Position numbers and translations under genes: made by a program. Below the pieces are notes generated by a model. It was not told the origin of the DNA, made no database searches, and was given only the letters and a program-made list of their open reading frames with translations. This document shows positions 1 through 9,384 of a DNA stretch of 64,000 nucleotides, in pieces. Each line of letters begins with the position of its first letter. Positions within the stretch are counted from its first letter, which is position 1. Source of the DNA: Nonomuraea cavernae (lineage in GTDB: Bacteria; Actinomycetota; Actinomycetes; Streptosporangiales; Streptosporangiaceae). The stretch lies in NCBI RefSeq assembly GCF_014646355.1, contig NZ_BMNH01000007.1, positions 124,001 to 188,000 of the forward strand, read 5' to 3'.

Positions 1-511
1 GCGCCAGACAGTGGCGGCCGACCAAGACGCGGGATTGGTCGAGGCCCAGCACCCATGGACGGGAGCGGGCGTCAGACGACGGGCCACGGCTGCGGCGCCC
101 GACCCGCACTGTGCCGGCAAGTGACGGCTTCAGCTACGGCGACAAACCGCCAAAGACGGGAAACAGGCGCTTCAGCATCGGCGAGAAGAACGACGACGAA
201 GCCGAGCCCGCCCTACGGCGGGCAAGCCGAGCGGCCGGACACCGTGAAGCGGAGGCGGGTGGGCGTTCCGGCCGACTTAAGACCGTGCCAGGTACCCCCG
301 CGCCCGAAACAACGCCGAAGGCGAAAAACACCAGACCCCGGGCAATCGCGGTCGGCCGGAACGCCCACCCGCCTCCGCGGCCGGCACCGCAACAAGACCG
401 CCAGACAGCACCACAACACGAGCCTCCGCGGCCGGCACCGCGACAAAGCTCACCGCCCTACGCGGCCGGCACCGCGACACGAAGCCCGGCACAGTTGCCC
501 GCCAAGGGCAC
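1..511. other. Non-coding, repeat-rich 5' edge
   Basis: No credible gene is seen here; the open frames are arginine/proline-rich and do not resemble known proteins. The stretch is structured: a perfect 28-bp inverted repeat (249-276 and 351-378) could form a long hairpin with a 74-nt loop. A 20-bp direct repeat occurs at 371-390 and 422-441, and its core recurs at 461-475. It lies downstream of the TetR gene's 3' end, so part of it may act as a terminator (inference). Confidence 0.6.
249..378. repeat. 28-bp perfect inverted repeat
   Basis: Bases 249-276 are the exact reverse complement of 351-378. The arms begin GCGGAGGCGGGTGGGCG on the left. The right arm overlaps the first copy of the 20-bp direct repeat (371-390, 422-441). 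No transposase or gene lies in the loop. Confidence 0.85.
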
Positions 512-1189
512 TCACCTACCCGGGCCGGCAACCGGCCCAGCCTCCCGAGCGGCGGCGGCCGCACTGGACGACTTCAGCATCCGCAGAGCCCCCTTCGACA
601 ACGACACCAGCACATCCACGGCCTCCTCCAGGTCGGGATACCGCCCCTCCAGATGCCCGAGGGCCAACGCGTTGGTGGCGGCGTTGATGCCTTCGGCGAT
701 CATCTCCAGCCGCCGCCGGTCACGCTCGTTGTCGGCGGTGTAGCCGAGGGCCGCGAGGTCGGCCGCGTGGTGGTCGCGGTAGGCGAGTGAGGCCTCCTTG
801 GCGAACTCGTGCATGGACGAGGAGGGGTCGTGCCGGGCGCGGTGCAGGATGCGCAGCAGCTCGGGGTGGCGGCAGATGGCTTCGAGCGGGATGCGGAAGG
901 TGTCGCGCTGGTGCTCGGTGACGTCGGGCGCCTCGCGGGCCCGGCGCCGCGCCTCCCGCATGGACCGGCGCAGCCGGTCACCGCCCTCGTCGCCGAGCAC
1001 CCGCAGCAGATCTTGCTTGTCCCTGAAGTGCACGTAGAAACTGGACTGGGCGATGCCCGCGGCCTTGGCGACCTTGACGGTCGTCAGCCCTGTCTCGCCT
1101 TCGGTGTCGAGGATGGCCAGCGCCGCGCGGATCAGTCTGCGCCGGGTCAGGTCCTTGGCCTCGCTCCTGCTGAGCGGTGTGCTGCTCAC
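512..1189 (-). CDS. TetR/AcrR family transcriptional regulator
   Basis: A 225-residue regulator with an N-terminal TetR-type helix-turn-helix at about residues 15-60 (ALAILDTEGETGLTTVKVAK, then the recognition helix AGIAQSSFYVHF), followed by an all-helical ligand-binding domain. The tail is Ala/Gly/Pro-rich and looks unstructured. It is divergent from the peptide-type ABC importer at 1334, with two operator-like palindromes between them. It probably represses itself and the importer. The ligand is unknown; an acyl or peptide compound carried by the importer is a guess. Confidence 0.9.
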   Translation of the reverse strand: MSSTPLSRSEAKDLTRRRLIRAALAILDTEGETGLTTVKVAKAAGIAQSSFYVHFRDKQDLLRVLGDEGGDRLRRSMREARRRAREAPDVTEHQRDTFRIPLEAICRHPELLRILHRARHDPSSSMHEFAKEASLAYRDHHAADLAALGYTADNERDRRRLEMIAEGINAATNALALGHLEGRYPDLEEAVDVLVSLSKGALRMLKSSSAAAAAREAGPVAGPGR

Positions 1190-1211
1190 GGGCCACCTCC
1201 CTCTTGCTTGT

Positions 1212-1231
1212 CGCCGATAACAGTATCGCCG
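1212..1231. promoter_or_regulatory. Imperfect TetR operator-like palindrome
   Basis: CGCCGATAACAGTATCGCCG has 8-bp arms with one mismatch. It shares the CGATA/TATCG half-sites with the perfect palindrome at 1276-1297 and sits just upstream of the TetR start, so it is a likely autoregulatory site. Confidence 0.5.
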
Positions 1232-1275
1232 AGCGTCCCTGGATAACGATCGCTACTGGACACTTGTGAGTTTCC

Positions 1276-1297
1276 TCACCGATAGTACTATCGGTGA
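1276..1297. promoter_or_regulatory. Perfect 22-bp palindromic operator
   Basis: A perfect palindrome with arms TCACCGATAGT/ACTATCGGTGA lies 36 bp upstream of the SBP start codon, in the divergent TetR-importer interval. This is the classic location for a TetR repressor site controlling the importer. Confidence 0.75.
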
Positions 1298-1333
1298 AAT
1301 TGCTCTCGGGGGGACGACCGGGAGGAGGCGTGG

Positions 1334-2956
1334 ATGAAACGCTGGAGAAGACTGGCGGCGTTGTCGCTGGCTTCGGTGGTATTGGTGGCGTGCAGCGGGC
1401 AGCGACCCGTGGCCGTCAGTGAGAAGAGCTCCGACCCGACGACACCCGTGGTCGGCGGAAAGCTGGTGTACGGGCTCAGCGCCGACGCCGCCGGATTCAA
1501 CCCGGTGACCGACCAGTTCGCGGCGCAGAGCTACAGCATGGCGACGACGATCATCGAGCCGCTGGTGAGCGTGGACGTCAACGGCGATTGGAAGCCCTAC
1601 CTGGCAGAGTCCCTGACGCCTAACAAGAAGTCCGACGAGTGGACGATCACGGTCAGGTCGGGGATCTCGTTCTCCGACGGCACGCCGCTGACCGGCGAGG
1701 TGGTCAAGGCCAACCTGGAGGCGCAGAAGGCGTCGCCGCTCAACAACGCGGTGCTCGCGCCGGTCTCGTCGTTCGAGCTGGTCGACCCGAAGACGGTCAA
1801 GGTCAAGCTGAAGCAGCCGTGGGTGGCCTTCCCGTACTATCTGGCGGCGCAGATCGGCATGATCGTGCCGCCCTCCTCGCTCAAGGATCCCAGAGGAGCC
1901 AGCCAGAAGCCCGTCGGCACCGGGCCGTTCACCTTCCAGGAGTACGTGCCCGACAGCAGGTTCGTCGTGGCCAAGAACGCCAACTACTGGCGCAAGGGCC
2001 TGCCGTACCTGACCCAGATCGAGTTCCGGATCCTGCCCGACAGCCAGACCCGCGCGCAGACGCTGGAGGCGGGCCAGCTCGACGCCATGGGCACCAGCCG
2101 CGACGAGGACATCACCAAGTTCGGCGCGCTCAAGGACGCCTTCACGGTGCAGCGGTCGCAGGGCATGGCCGTGGCCGAGTACATGTTCATGCTCAACACC
2201 GCCGTCAAGCCCTTCGACGACATCAGGGTCCGCAGGGCGCTGGCGCACGCCATGGACCGCAAGGCGGTCATCTCGACGCTGCGCGGCGGGCTCACGAAGG
2301 AGGCCGACGGCCCCTGGTCGAAGGACTCCAAGTGGTACGCCGAGGGCGGCGGCTATCCGGAGTACGACCTGGCCAAGGCGACCGCGCTGGTCAAGGAGGT
2401 CGAGGCGGAGAAGGGACCGATCAAGTTCGAGATCATCTCCACTCCCGACCCCAACACCATGCAGGGCATCGAGCTGGCGCAGGACATGTGGCGCAAGGCG
2501 GGCATCGAGGTGACGATCAAGCAGGCCGACCAGGCCGACCTGATCAACCGCGCGGTCACCGGCAACTTCGCCGCGACCGTGTGGACCCAGTTCTCCTCAC
2601 CCGACCCCGACGGTGAGTACATCTGGATGCACAAGGGGTACGCGGGGCCCGTCGGCTCCATCGCGCTGAACTTCACCCGGCTCAAGGACGACAAGCTCAG
2701 CCAGGCCTTCGACGTGGGCCGCACCAGCCCGGACGAGGCGACGCGCAAGCAGGCGTACGCCACCGTCCAGCAGCGGCTGCGTGAGCTGGTGCCGTACGTG
2801 TTCGTCGACCACCTCGACACCGGCGCCGTCATCGCCAAGACCACGGTGCACGGCATCGGCGAGCATGTGCTGCCGGACGGGGAGAAGGGGCTGCCCATGA
2901 CCGGCTCACCCATCCCCTACCACCCCTTCTCCGGCGTCTGGATCACCCAGCAGTGA
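1334..2956 (+). CDS. ABC importer substrate-binding lipoprotein, family 5 (DppA/OppA-like)
   Basis: A 540-residue extracytoplasmic solute-binding lipoprotein. A basic N-terminus and short hydrophobic segment lead to a lipobox ending in VAC with Cys20 as the lipidation site. The mature part has SBP_bac_5 features (ADAAGFNPVTD near the start, GTGPFTF, the ALAHAMDRKAVI region). GGAGGAGG precedes ATG 1334. It starts the importer operon and the next gene overlaps by 4 nt. Family 5 proteins bind peptides, nickel chelates or other small solutes; the substrate here cannot be told from sequence. Confidence 0.93.
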   Translation: MKRWRRLAALSLASVVLVACSGQRPVAVSEKSSDPTTPVVGGKLVYGLSADAAGFNPVTDQFAAQSYSMATTIIEPLVSVDVNGDWKPYLAESLTPNKKSDEWTITVRSGISFSDGTPLTGEVVKANLEAQKASPLNNAVLAPVSSFELVDPKTVKVKLKQPWVAFPYYLAAQIGMIVPPSSLKDPRGASQKPVGTGPFTFQEYVPDSRFVVAKNANYWRKGLPYLTQIEFRILPDSQTRAQTLEAGQLDAMGTSRDEDITKFGALKDAFTVQRSQGMAVAEYMFMLNTAVKPFDDIRVRRALAHAMDRKAVISTLRGGLTKEADGPWSKDSKWYAEGGGYPEYDLAKATALVKEVEAEKGPIKFEIISTPDPNTMQGIELAQDMWRKAGIEVTIKQADQADLINRAVTGNFAATVWTQFSSPDPDGEYIWMHKGYAGPVGSIALNFTRLKDDKLSQAFDVGRTSPDEATRKQAYATVQQRLRELVPYVFVDHLDTGAVIAKTTVHGIGEHVLPDGEKGLPMTGSPIPYHPFSGVWITQQ

Positions 2957-3891
2957 TCCTCCTGCACCGGCTGGTCCGGCTCCTGGTGGTCCTGCTCGTG
3001 GTGACGTTCCTGTCCTACGCCCTGCTCGGGTTGCTCCCCGGTGACCCGACGACGCAGATCCTCGGCCTGTCGGCGACCGAGGAGGCCCGTGCGCAGCTCC
3101 GCCAGGAACTGGGCCTGGACCAGCCGCTGCTGGTCCGGTACGCCGACTGGCTCGGCGGCCTGGTCACCGGCGACTTCGGCACCTCGTACATCAACCAGGT
3201 GCCGGTCGCGCAGGAGCTGGCCGAGCGGCTGCCGGTCACGCTGGAACTGCTGGTCGCGGCGCAGATCGTGGCGCTGGGGCTGGCGGTTCCGGTGGGCGTG
3301 GCGGCGGCCCGCCGGGCCGGCGGCACGCTGGACCAGGTGCTCACCGCGATGAGCTTCGCGCTGCTGTCCACCCCGGTGTTCGTGCTCGGCGTGCTGCTGA
3401 TCCTGGTGTTCGCCGTCACCTGGCAGGTGTTGCCGGCCACCGGGTGGACTCCGATCTCGGTGGATCTGGGGTGGAACATCACCTCGGTGCTGCTGCCCGC
3501 GATCACGCTCGGCGCGGGGCAGCTCGCCGTCTACGCGCGGCTGTTGCGTACCGACCTGATCGCGACGCTGCAGGAGGACTACATCACGCTGGCGCGCGCC
3601 CGGGGCCTGTCGCCGCGGCGCATCCTGTGGCGGCACGCGCTGCGCCCGTCCACGATCTCGCTGATCACCGCCGTCGGGCTGAACCTCGGGGCGCTGATCG
3701 GCGGGACCGTGATCATCGAGACGCTCTTCGGGCTGCCCGGCATCGGCCGGCTCATCGTCGACTCCATTTTTTCCCGCGACTACCTGACCGTGCAGGGAGG
3801 CGTCGTGCTGATCTCGGTCGGCTACGTGCTGGTCAACTTCGTGGTGGACCTGGTGTACGCCGCCGTGGACCCGAGGATCCGGCATGCGTAG
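2953..3891 (+). CDS. Peptide/nickel-type ABC permease (DppB-like)
   Basis: A 312-residue inner-membrane permease with about six transmembrane segments and the binding-protein-dependent transport signature (DYITLARARGLSPRRILWRHALRPS, shown by its EAA-loop spacing near residues 210-235). The start is GTG in a GTGA overlap with the SBP stop, which indicates translational coupling. It would pair with the permease half of the next gene to form the channel. Confidence 0.93.
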   Translation: MILLHRLVRLLVVLLVVTFLSYALLGLLPGDPTTQILGLSATEEARAQLRQELGLDQPLLVRYADWLGGLVTGDFGTSYINQVPVAQELAERLPVTLELLVAAQIVALGLAVPVGVAAARRAGGTLDQVLTAMSFALLSTPVFVLGVLLILVFAVTWQVLPATGWTPISVDLGWNITSVLLPAITLGAGQLAVYARLLRTDLIATLQEDYITLARARGLSPRRILWRHALRPSTISLITAVGLNLGALIGGTVIIETLFGLPGIGRLIVDSIFSRDYLTVQGGVVLISVGYVLVNFVVDLVYAAVDPRIRHA

Positions 3892-5752
3892 GCGTCTCGG
3901 CCCGGGGTTCTGGATCGCGGCGTGCTGGATCCTGCTGGTGCTGGCCGGGGCGCTGCTGGCCGACCTGCTGCCCATCGCGCGCTACGACGAGACGCTGGCC
4001 GGGCCGCCCCGGTCGGGTCCCAGCGCCGACCACCCGTTCGGCACCGACGGCCTGGGTCGCGACGTGTTCAGCCGGGTCGTGCACGGCTCGCGGGTCTCGC
4101 TCGGCGTGGGCATCGGCGCGGTGCTGCTCGGTCTGGCCATCGGCGGTCCGCTCGGCATCCTGGCGGGTTACCGCAGGCGGGCCACGGACGCGATCATCAT
4201 GGCGTTCAACGACGTCGCGCTGGCCTTCCCGTCGCTGGTCTTCGCGCTGGCCGTGGTGGCGTTCGCGGGGGCCAGCCTGCGCAACGTGCTGATCGTGCTC
4301 GGAGTGCTCGGCGTGCCCGCCTGGACCCGGCTGATCAGGGGCGCGACGCTCTCCTTCGCCGACCGGGAGTTCGTCCTGGCGGCCCGGGTGCTGGGCGTGC
4401 GCGACAGCAGGATCCTGTGGCGGGAGATCATGCCGAACGTGGCGGTGCCCGCCGCGTCCTACGCGTTCATCGGGATGGCCGTGGTCGTGGTGGCCGAGGG
4501 CAGCCTCGCCTTCCTCGGGCTGTCGGTGCAGGCGCCCACGCCCACCTGGGGCGGGCTGATCAACGAGGGCCGCACCCTGATGGACGACGCGCCGCACGTG
4601 GTGCTGGCGCCGTCGCTGGTCATGTTCCTGACGGTGCTCTCGTTCAACCTGGTGGGCGACCGGCTGAGGGCGCTGACCGACGTCCGGCACAGCGGCCTGG
4701 AGCCCGTACGGCAGGCGCCTCCGGCGGCCCCCGCCGCCCCCGTCCACGCGGTGGGCGACAGCCTGCTCCAGGTCGAGGACCTGCGGACGCACTTCGTCAC
4801 CGAACGCGGCCTGGTCAAGGCCGTCGACGGGGTCTCCTTCACCCTGGAGCGCGGCAGGACGCTGGCCATCGTGGGCGAGTCGGGCTCGGGCAAGTCGATG
4901 CTGATCCGCTCGATCCTCGGCCTGCTCCCCGGCTCGGGCGTCGACCGGAGCGGCAACGTCTACCTGGACGGCGACGACCTCACCCGGCGCACCCCCGAGG
5001 AGATGCGGCACATCCTCGGCCCGCGCCTCGGCACCGTCTTCCAGGACCCGATGACCGCGCTCAACCCGGTGCGGACGATCGGCGCGCAACTGGCCGAGCC
5101 GCTCCGGGTGCACCTCGGGATGAACCGGAAGCAGGCCCGCGAGGAGGCCGCGCGGCTGCTCGCCCAGGTCGGGATCCCCGATCCGGGACGGATGCTGGGC
5201 CGCTATCCGCACCAGCTGTCGGGCGGCATGCGGCAGCGGGTCACCATCGCGATGGCCCTGTCGTGCGGCCCCGACGTGCTGTTCGCCGACGAGCCCACGA
5301 CCGCCCTCGACGTCACCATCCAGGACCAGGTGCTGCGGCTGCTGCACCGGCTGCGGGAGGAGCGTCACATGGCGGTCGTCCTGGTCAGCCACGACCTCGC
5401 GGTGGTGCGCGAGTGGGCGGACGAGGTCATCGTGATGTACGCGGGCAAGGTCGTGGAACGCGGCCCCACGGCCGAGATCTTCGGGCGCACCCGCATGCCG
5501 TACACCGAGGCGCTGCTGCAGGCGGCGCCCCGGCTGACCGACCCGGCGCACCACCGGCTGCGGGTCATCCCCGGCCGGCCGCCGGACCTGGTGGACCTGC
5601 CGTCGGGCTGCGCCTTCCAGCCGCGCTGCGCCCACGCCCGCGACCGGTGCGTGACCGAGGCTCCGGAGCTGCTTGAGGACGGTCATCTGTACGCGTGCTG
5701 GTATCCCACCGGCAGCCCGATCAGCGAAGGAGCCGAGAGCCGTGGCCGGTAG
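3884..5752 (+). CDS. Fused ABC permease-ATPase (DppC-DppD fusion)
   Basis: A 622-residue fusion. Residues 1-270 are a DppC-type permease ([18 protein letters not shown] after the first membrane helix, EAA loop near 165-190). After an Ala/Pro linker (about 275-292) residues 295-610 form a DppD-type ATPase: Walker A GESGSGKS 331-338, Q-loop Q387, signature LSGGM 445-449, Walker B VLFADEP 465-471, H-loop H503. The C-terminus has the Cys-containing oligopeptide-transporter motif (C576, C582, C589, C605). It overlaps dppB by 8 nt and the next ATPase by 11 nt. Permease and ATPase are usually separate chains; the frame is continuous here. Confidence 0.92.
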   Translation: MRRRLGPGFWIAACWILLVLAGALLADLLPIARYDETLAGPPRSGPSADHPFGTDGLGRDVFSRVVHGSRVSLGVGIGAVLLGLAIGGPLGILAGYRRRATDAIIMAFNDVALAFPSLVFALAVVAFAGASLRNVLIVLGVLGVPAWTRLIRGATLSFADREFVLAARVLGVRDSRILWREIMPNVAVPAASYAFIGMAVVVVAEGSLAFLGLSVQAPTPTWGGLINEGRTLMDDAPHVVLAPSLVMFLTVLSFNLVGDRLRALTDVRHSGLEPVRQAPPAAPAAPVHAVGDSLLQVEDLRTHFVTERGLVKAVDGVSFTLERGRTLAIVGESGSGKSMLIRSILGLLPGSGVDRSGNVYLDGDDLTRRTPEEMRHILGPRLGTVFQDPMTALNPVRTIGAQLAEPLRVHLGMNRKQAREEAARLLAQVGIPDPGRMLGRYPHQLSGGMRQRVTIAMALSCGPDVLFADEPTTALDVTIQDQVLRLLHRLREERHMAVVLVSHDLAVVREWADEVIVMYAGKVVERGPTAEIFGRTRMPYTEALLQAAPRLTDPAHHRLRVIPGRPPDLVDLPSGCAFQPRCAHARDRCVTEAPELLEDGHLYACWYPTGSPISEGAESRGR

Positions 5753-6719
5753 CGGAAACGCCCATCTTCGTCCCCGCGACCAGGTGTTGCTCCAGGTGGA
5801 GGACCTGGTCGTGGAGTTCCCCGCGGGGCGGGGCCGTACCGTGCGGGCGGTGTCGGGGGTGAGCTTCGACCTGGCGCGGGGCGAGACGCTGGGCATCGTC
5901 GGCGAGTCGGGGTGCGGCAAGTCGAGCACCGCGCGGGCGCTCGTACAACTGCCGCCGCCGCGCGGCGGCTCGGTGCGGCTGGACGACGTCGAGCTGACCA
6001 CGCTGCGCGGCGAGGCGCTGCGGCGCACCCGCAGGCGGCTGCAGATGATCTTCCAGGATCCGATCTCGTCGCTGAACCCGCGCCGCCGGGTCCGCGACAT
6101 CGTCAGCGAGGGCACCCGCGTGTGGGGCGCCGGCGGCGACCGGGTGGACGAGGTGCTGGAGGCCGTCGGGCTCGACCCGGCGACCGCGGCCGTGCGGCGG
6201 CCGCACGAGTTCTCCGGCGGCCAGTGCCAGCGCATCTCCATCGCGCGGGCGCTGGTGCTGGAGCCGGAGGTGGTGATCTGCGACGAGCCGGTGTCCGCCC
6301 TGGACGTCTCGGTGCAGGCGCAGATCCTCGGGCTGCTGGAGGACCTCAAGGAGCGTTACCGGCTCACGCTGGTGTTCATCGCCCACGACCTGGCCGTGGT
6401 GAAGAACGTCAGCGACCGGATCCTGGTGATGTACCTCGGCAAGATGTGCGAGCTGGCCGCGAGCACCGAGCTGATCGAGCGGCCCGCCCACCCCTACACC
6501 CGGGCGCTGCTCGCCTCGATCCCCGGCAGCGGCCTCGACCTGCCCCCGGCCGACCGGCTGATCAAGGGCGAGCCGCCGTCACCGGTCGACCCGCCGAGCG
6601 GCTGCCGCTTCCGTACCCGGTGTCCGAGAGCGGCCTCCAGGTGCGCCGAGGAGGAGCCGGAGATCCGGCCGCTGACCGGCGGCCACTGGGTGGCCTGCCA
6701 CTTCCCGGAAACAGCCTGA
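5742..6719 (+). CDS. Peptide-type ABC transporter ATPase (DppF-like)
   Basis: The second ATPase of the importer, 325 residues from GTG 5742. I chose this start over the ATG at 5673 because GAAGGAG (5726-5732) lies 9 nt before it. It has Walker A GESGCGKSS, Q-loop FQDPISSLNPR, signature SGGQ, Walker B VVICDEPVSALD, an H-loop, and the C-terminal Cys motif CRFRTRC. It would form a heterodimer with the ATPase half of the fused upstream protein. Its stop codon begins a series of decaying tandem repeats. Confidence 0.92.
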   Translation: MAGSGNAHLRPRDQVLLQVEDLVVEFPAGRGRTVRAVSGVSFDLARGETLGIVGESGCGKSSTARALVQLPPPRGGSVRLDDVELTTLRGEALRRTRRRLQMIFQDPISSLNPRRRVRDIVSEGTRVWGAGGDRVDEVLEAVGLDPATAAVRRPHEFSGGQCQRISIARALVLEPEVVICDEPVSALDVSVQAQILGLLEDLKERYRLTLVFIAHDLAVVKNVSDRILVMYLGKMCELAASTELIERPAHPYTRALLASIPGSGLDLPPADRLIKGEPPSPVDPPSGCRFRTRCPRAASRCAEEEPEIRPLTGGHWVACHFPETA

Positions 6720-6788
6720 TTTTTCCGGAAACAGGCTGTTCTTCCGGAACAGGCTGCACCAGAACAGACTGAGACGGAACCAGATTCA
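6702..6788. repeat. Decaying tandem repeat starting at the dppF stop
   Basis: Units of 19, 19 and 18 bp (6702-6720, 6721-6739, 6740-6757; core CCGGAAACAGGCTG) are followed by two weaker copies (6758-6773, 6774-6788). The first unit contains the dppF TGA. CAGCCTG at 6712-6718 can pair with CAGGCTG at 6733-6739 in RNA, giving a possible weak hairpin. Confidence 0.75.
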
Positions 6789-6797
6789 AGGAGCAGC

Positions 6798-8021
6798 ATG
6801 GCCATCGACTTCACCCTCGCCCCCGAGCACGAGGAGATCCGCAAGCGGGTGCGGGCCTTCATCCAGGGCACCGTCATCCCGGCCGTCGAGGACCTGGAGG
6901 AGGGCGACCGCGACACCTACCTGCGGACCATCTTCAAGCTGCGCGAGAAGGCCAGGGCGGAGGGGCTCTGGCTGCCGCACATGCCCAAGGAGTGGGGCGG
7001 CATGGGCCTCGGCCACGTCGAGCTGGCCATGGTCCAGTCGGAGGCGGCCAAGACGCGGCTCGGCCCGTGGGTGCTCAACTGCCAGGCGCCCGACGAGGGC
7101 AACATGCACACGCTGCTGCACTGGGCCAGCGACGAGCAGAAGGAGAAGTACCTCCGCCCGCTGCTCGACGGCCGCACGATGTCGTGCTTCGCGATGACCG
7201 AGCCCGAGGTGGCGGGCTCCGACCCGACGCTCATCCGCACCACCGCCGTCAAGGACGGCGACGAGTGGGTCATCAACGGCCACAAGTGGTTCATCTCCAA
7301 CGCCCGGCGGGCGAGCTTCGCCATCCTCATCGCGCGGACCGAGACCGACGTGCCCGAGGGCACGCGCGGCGCCAACACGGCCTTCCTCATCGACCTGCCG
7401 CAGGAGGGCTGGCACGACGTCCGCGAGGTCGAGACGATGCACGGCTCGACGGGACACAGCGAGATCGTCATCACGGACCTGCGGGTGGCCGACGGCCAGA
7501 TCCTCGGCGGGCGCGGCGACGGCCACCGGCTCGGCCAGTACCGCCTCGGCCCGGCGCGGCTCGCGCACTGCATGCGCTGGATCTCCCAGGCGGAGACGGC
7601 GCTCGACATGATGGTCGACCGGGCGCTCAACAGGTACAGCCACGGCTCGCTGCTCGCCGAGAAGCAGGGGGTCCAGTGGCTGATCGCCGACTCGGCGATG
7701 GAGCTCTACCAGTGCAAGCTGATGGTGCTGCACGCCGCCTCGAAGATCGACAAGGGCGAGGACTTCCGGACCGAGGTGTCGATGGCCAAGCACTTCGTGG
7801 CCAACAGCCTCAACCGGATCATCGACCGGGCGATCCAGGTGCACGGCGCGCTCGGCTACTCCACCGACACGCCGCTGGCCCACATGTTCCAGCACGCCCG
7901 CTGGGCCCGCTTCGCCGACGGCGCCGACGAGATCCACCAGATGCGCATCGCCGAGCGGACCATCGACGCCTACCGCACCACCGGATCGACCAGCGCCGCC
8001 ACAGGGGGCCTACCCCTGTAG
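6798..8021 (+). CDS. Acyl-CoA dehydrogenase (ACAD10/11-like)
   Basis: A 407-residue FAD-dependent flavoenzyme that introduces an alpha,beta double bond into an acyl-CoA. It shows the three-domain family pattern: N-terminal helical region with PKEWGGMG, the FAD/substrate loop CFAMTEPEVAGSD, the middle beta domain, and a C-terminal helical domain with VHGALGYS and FADGADEIHQMRIAERTI. The last motif resembles the DGPDEVH motif of ACAD10/11-type enzymes. AAGGAG precedes ATG 6798. It lies 78 bp after the importer, so it may act on the imported compound (inference). Confidence 0.93.
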   Translation: MAIDFTLAPEHEEIRKRVRAFIQGTVIPAVEDLEEGDRDTYLRTIFKLREKARAEGLWLPHMPKEWGGMGLGHVELAMVQSEAAKTRLGPWVLNCQAPDEGNMHTLLHWASDEQKEKYLRPLLDGRTMSCFAMTEPEVAGSDPTLIRTTAVKDGDEWVINGHKWFISNARRASFAILIARTETDVPEGTRGANTAFLIDLPQEGWHDVREVETMHGSTGHSEIVITDLRVADGQILGGRGDGHRLGQYRLGPARLAHCMRWISQAETALDMMVDRALNRYSHGSLLAEKQGVQWLIADSAMELYQCKLMVLHAASKIDKGEDFRTEVSMAKHFVANSLNRIIDRAIQVHGALGYSTDTPLAHMFQHARWARFADGADEIHQMRIAERTIDAYRTTGSTSAATGGLPL

Positions 8022-8032
8022 CGGCGCCGTAG

Positions 8033-8084
8033 GTCACGGCCGGCCATCACCCGGCACCGGCCGTGACACGGCGCCGGCCGTGTC
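8033..8084. terminator. Bidirectional terminator between convergent genes
   Basis: Two strong hairpins sit between convergent genes. GTCACGGCCGG (8033-8043) pairs with CCGGCCGTGAC (8057-8067), and GACACGGC (8065-8072) pairs with GCCGTGTC (8077-8084). The pairs overlap, so they are alternative folds. No U-tract is present, which is common in high-GC actinomycetes. Confidence 0.7.
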
Positions 8085-8111
8085 GCGACCGGCCGGCCGC
8101 GCGTCCGTCCG

Positions 8112-9380
8112 TCAGCCGGTGAGCGGGCCGAACTCCTTGCGCGTGTCGATCACGTCGCCGAAGAGCTCCCACCGCTCGCCCTTGAACGTCATGAGCTGCA
8201 TGGACTCGATGGGGAACCCGTCATCGGGTCCGGTGCTCATCGTCACGCCCGGCAGCAGCATGTCGACCTGCACGTTGCCGAGGGCGCGCACCGAGTCGCG
8301 CAGCCCCTCGCGGGTCGGGCACTTGGCCGCCTCCATGGCCTTGTGGAAGCTGCTGGCCACCGCCCAGCCGAAGGCGTGGTAGGGGACGGCCGGGTCGGCG
8401 TCGGGGGCGTACTGCTTCATCTTCGCCTGGTAGCGCATCATCTCCGGATCGCTCTGCCACGTCGGGTCGTTGGGGTCCTTGTAGTACGTGGAGGACACGA
8501 CGCCCTGCACGTTCTCGAACCCGACGGGCTTGAGCACGGTGACGGACGCGGCGACGTTGTTGACGATGTGCACCGGGTTCCAGCTCGTGTTCTTGGCGTC
8601 GGCGGCCAGCGCCTGGGAGCCGAACTTGGGCGTCGTCACGTTGAGGAACACGTCGGCCTTCGACTCGGCCAGGTTGCTCATCTGGGGGTCGACGCTGGGA
8701 TCGGTGACCTCGTAGCTCTGCTCGGCCACGATCTTGACCTGGGTGCCCTCGAGGGCCCGCTTGAACCCGCCGAGCAGGTCCTTGCCGAAGTCGTCGTTCT
8801 GGAAGAGCACCGCCACCTTGGCCTCGGGCTTCTCCTGCTTGAGGTACTGCGCGTAGACGCGGGCCTCGGAGACGTAGTTGGGCTGCCAGCCGATGGTCCA
8901 CGGATGGGCGGTGTCGGTGCCCCACGTGGACGCGCCGGTGGCGACGAAGACCTGGGGCACCTTCTGCTGGTTGGCGTAGTCCCAGGTGGCCGTGGTCGAG
9001 GGGGTGCCCAGTGTCTGGAAGAGCGCGAACACCTTCTCCTGCTCGACCAGCCTGCGCGCCTCCTCCACGGCCTTGGGCGGCTGGTAGCCGTCGTCCCGCA
9101 CCAGGAACTCGACCTTGCGCCCGCCGATGCCGTTCTGCTCGGCGTTGACGAAGTCGAAGTACGCCTTGATGCCCTTGGGGATGGCGCCGTAGGCGGAGGC
9201 GGGGCCTGACAGCGGATAGATGCCGCCGAGTTTGAGGCTCTTGTCGGTGATGCCGGTCGTCTGTTGCCCCTGACACTCACCTGTGGCCGTCGTGCCGGTG
9301 CCGCCCGCCTCCTCCCGCCCGCCGCAAGCCGTCATGGCGAGCAGGAGCACAGCCGTACAGCCGATCGCAGTTACCCGCAT
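8112..9380 (-). CDS. Branched-chain-amino-acid-type ABC substrate-binding lipoprotein (LivK-like)
   Basis: A 422-residue solute-binding protein of the Peripla_BP_6 type. The N-terminus has a signal with the lipobox MTAC and Cys19 followed by Gly-Gly. The mature protein begins the receptor fold with LGGIYPLSGPASAYG and contains the paired Rossmann-like lobes (VAVLFQNDDFGKDLLGG in lobe 2). AAGGAG overlaps the livM stop, so it is the last gene of the livG-F-H-M operon. Family members bind Leu/Ile/Val, amides, urea or aromatic acids; the ligand is not determinable. Confidence 0.92.
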   Translation of the reverse strand: MRVTAIGCTAVLLLAMTACGGREEAGGTGTTATGECQGQQTTGITDKSLKLGGIYPLSGPASAYGAIPKGIKAYFDFVNAEQNGIGGRKVEFLVRDDGYQPPKAVEEARRLVEQEKVFALFQTLGTPSTTATWDYANQQKVPQVFVATGASTWGTDTAHPWTIGWQPNYVSEARVYAQYLKQEKPEAKVAVLFQNDDFGKDLLGGFKRALEGTQVKIVAEQSYEVTDPSVDPQMSNLAESKADVFLNVTTPKFGSQALAADAKNTSWNPVHIVNNVAASVTVLKPVGFENVQGVVSSTYYKDPNDPTWQSDPEMMRYQAKMKQYAPDADPAVPYHAFGWAVASSFHKAMEAAKCPTREGLRDSVRALGNVQVDMLLPGVTMSTGPDDGFPIESMQLMTFKGERWELFGDVIDTRKEFGPLTG

Positions 9381-9384
9381 TCCT

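Noticed and set aside
3833..6349. An 838-codon minus-strand frame opposite the ABC importer genes
   Set aside because: Shadow of three well-supported overlapping genes with clear motifs and ribosome sites.
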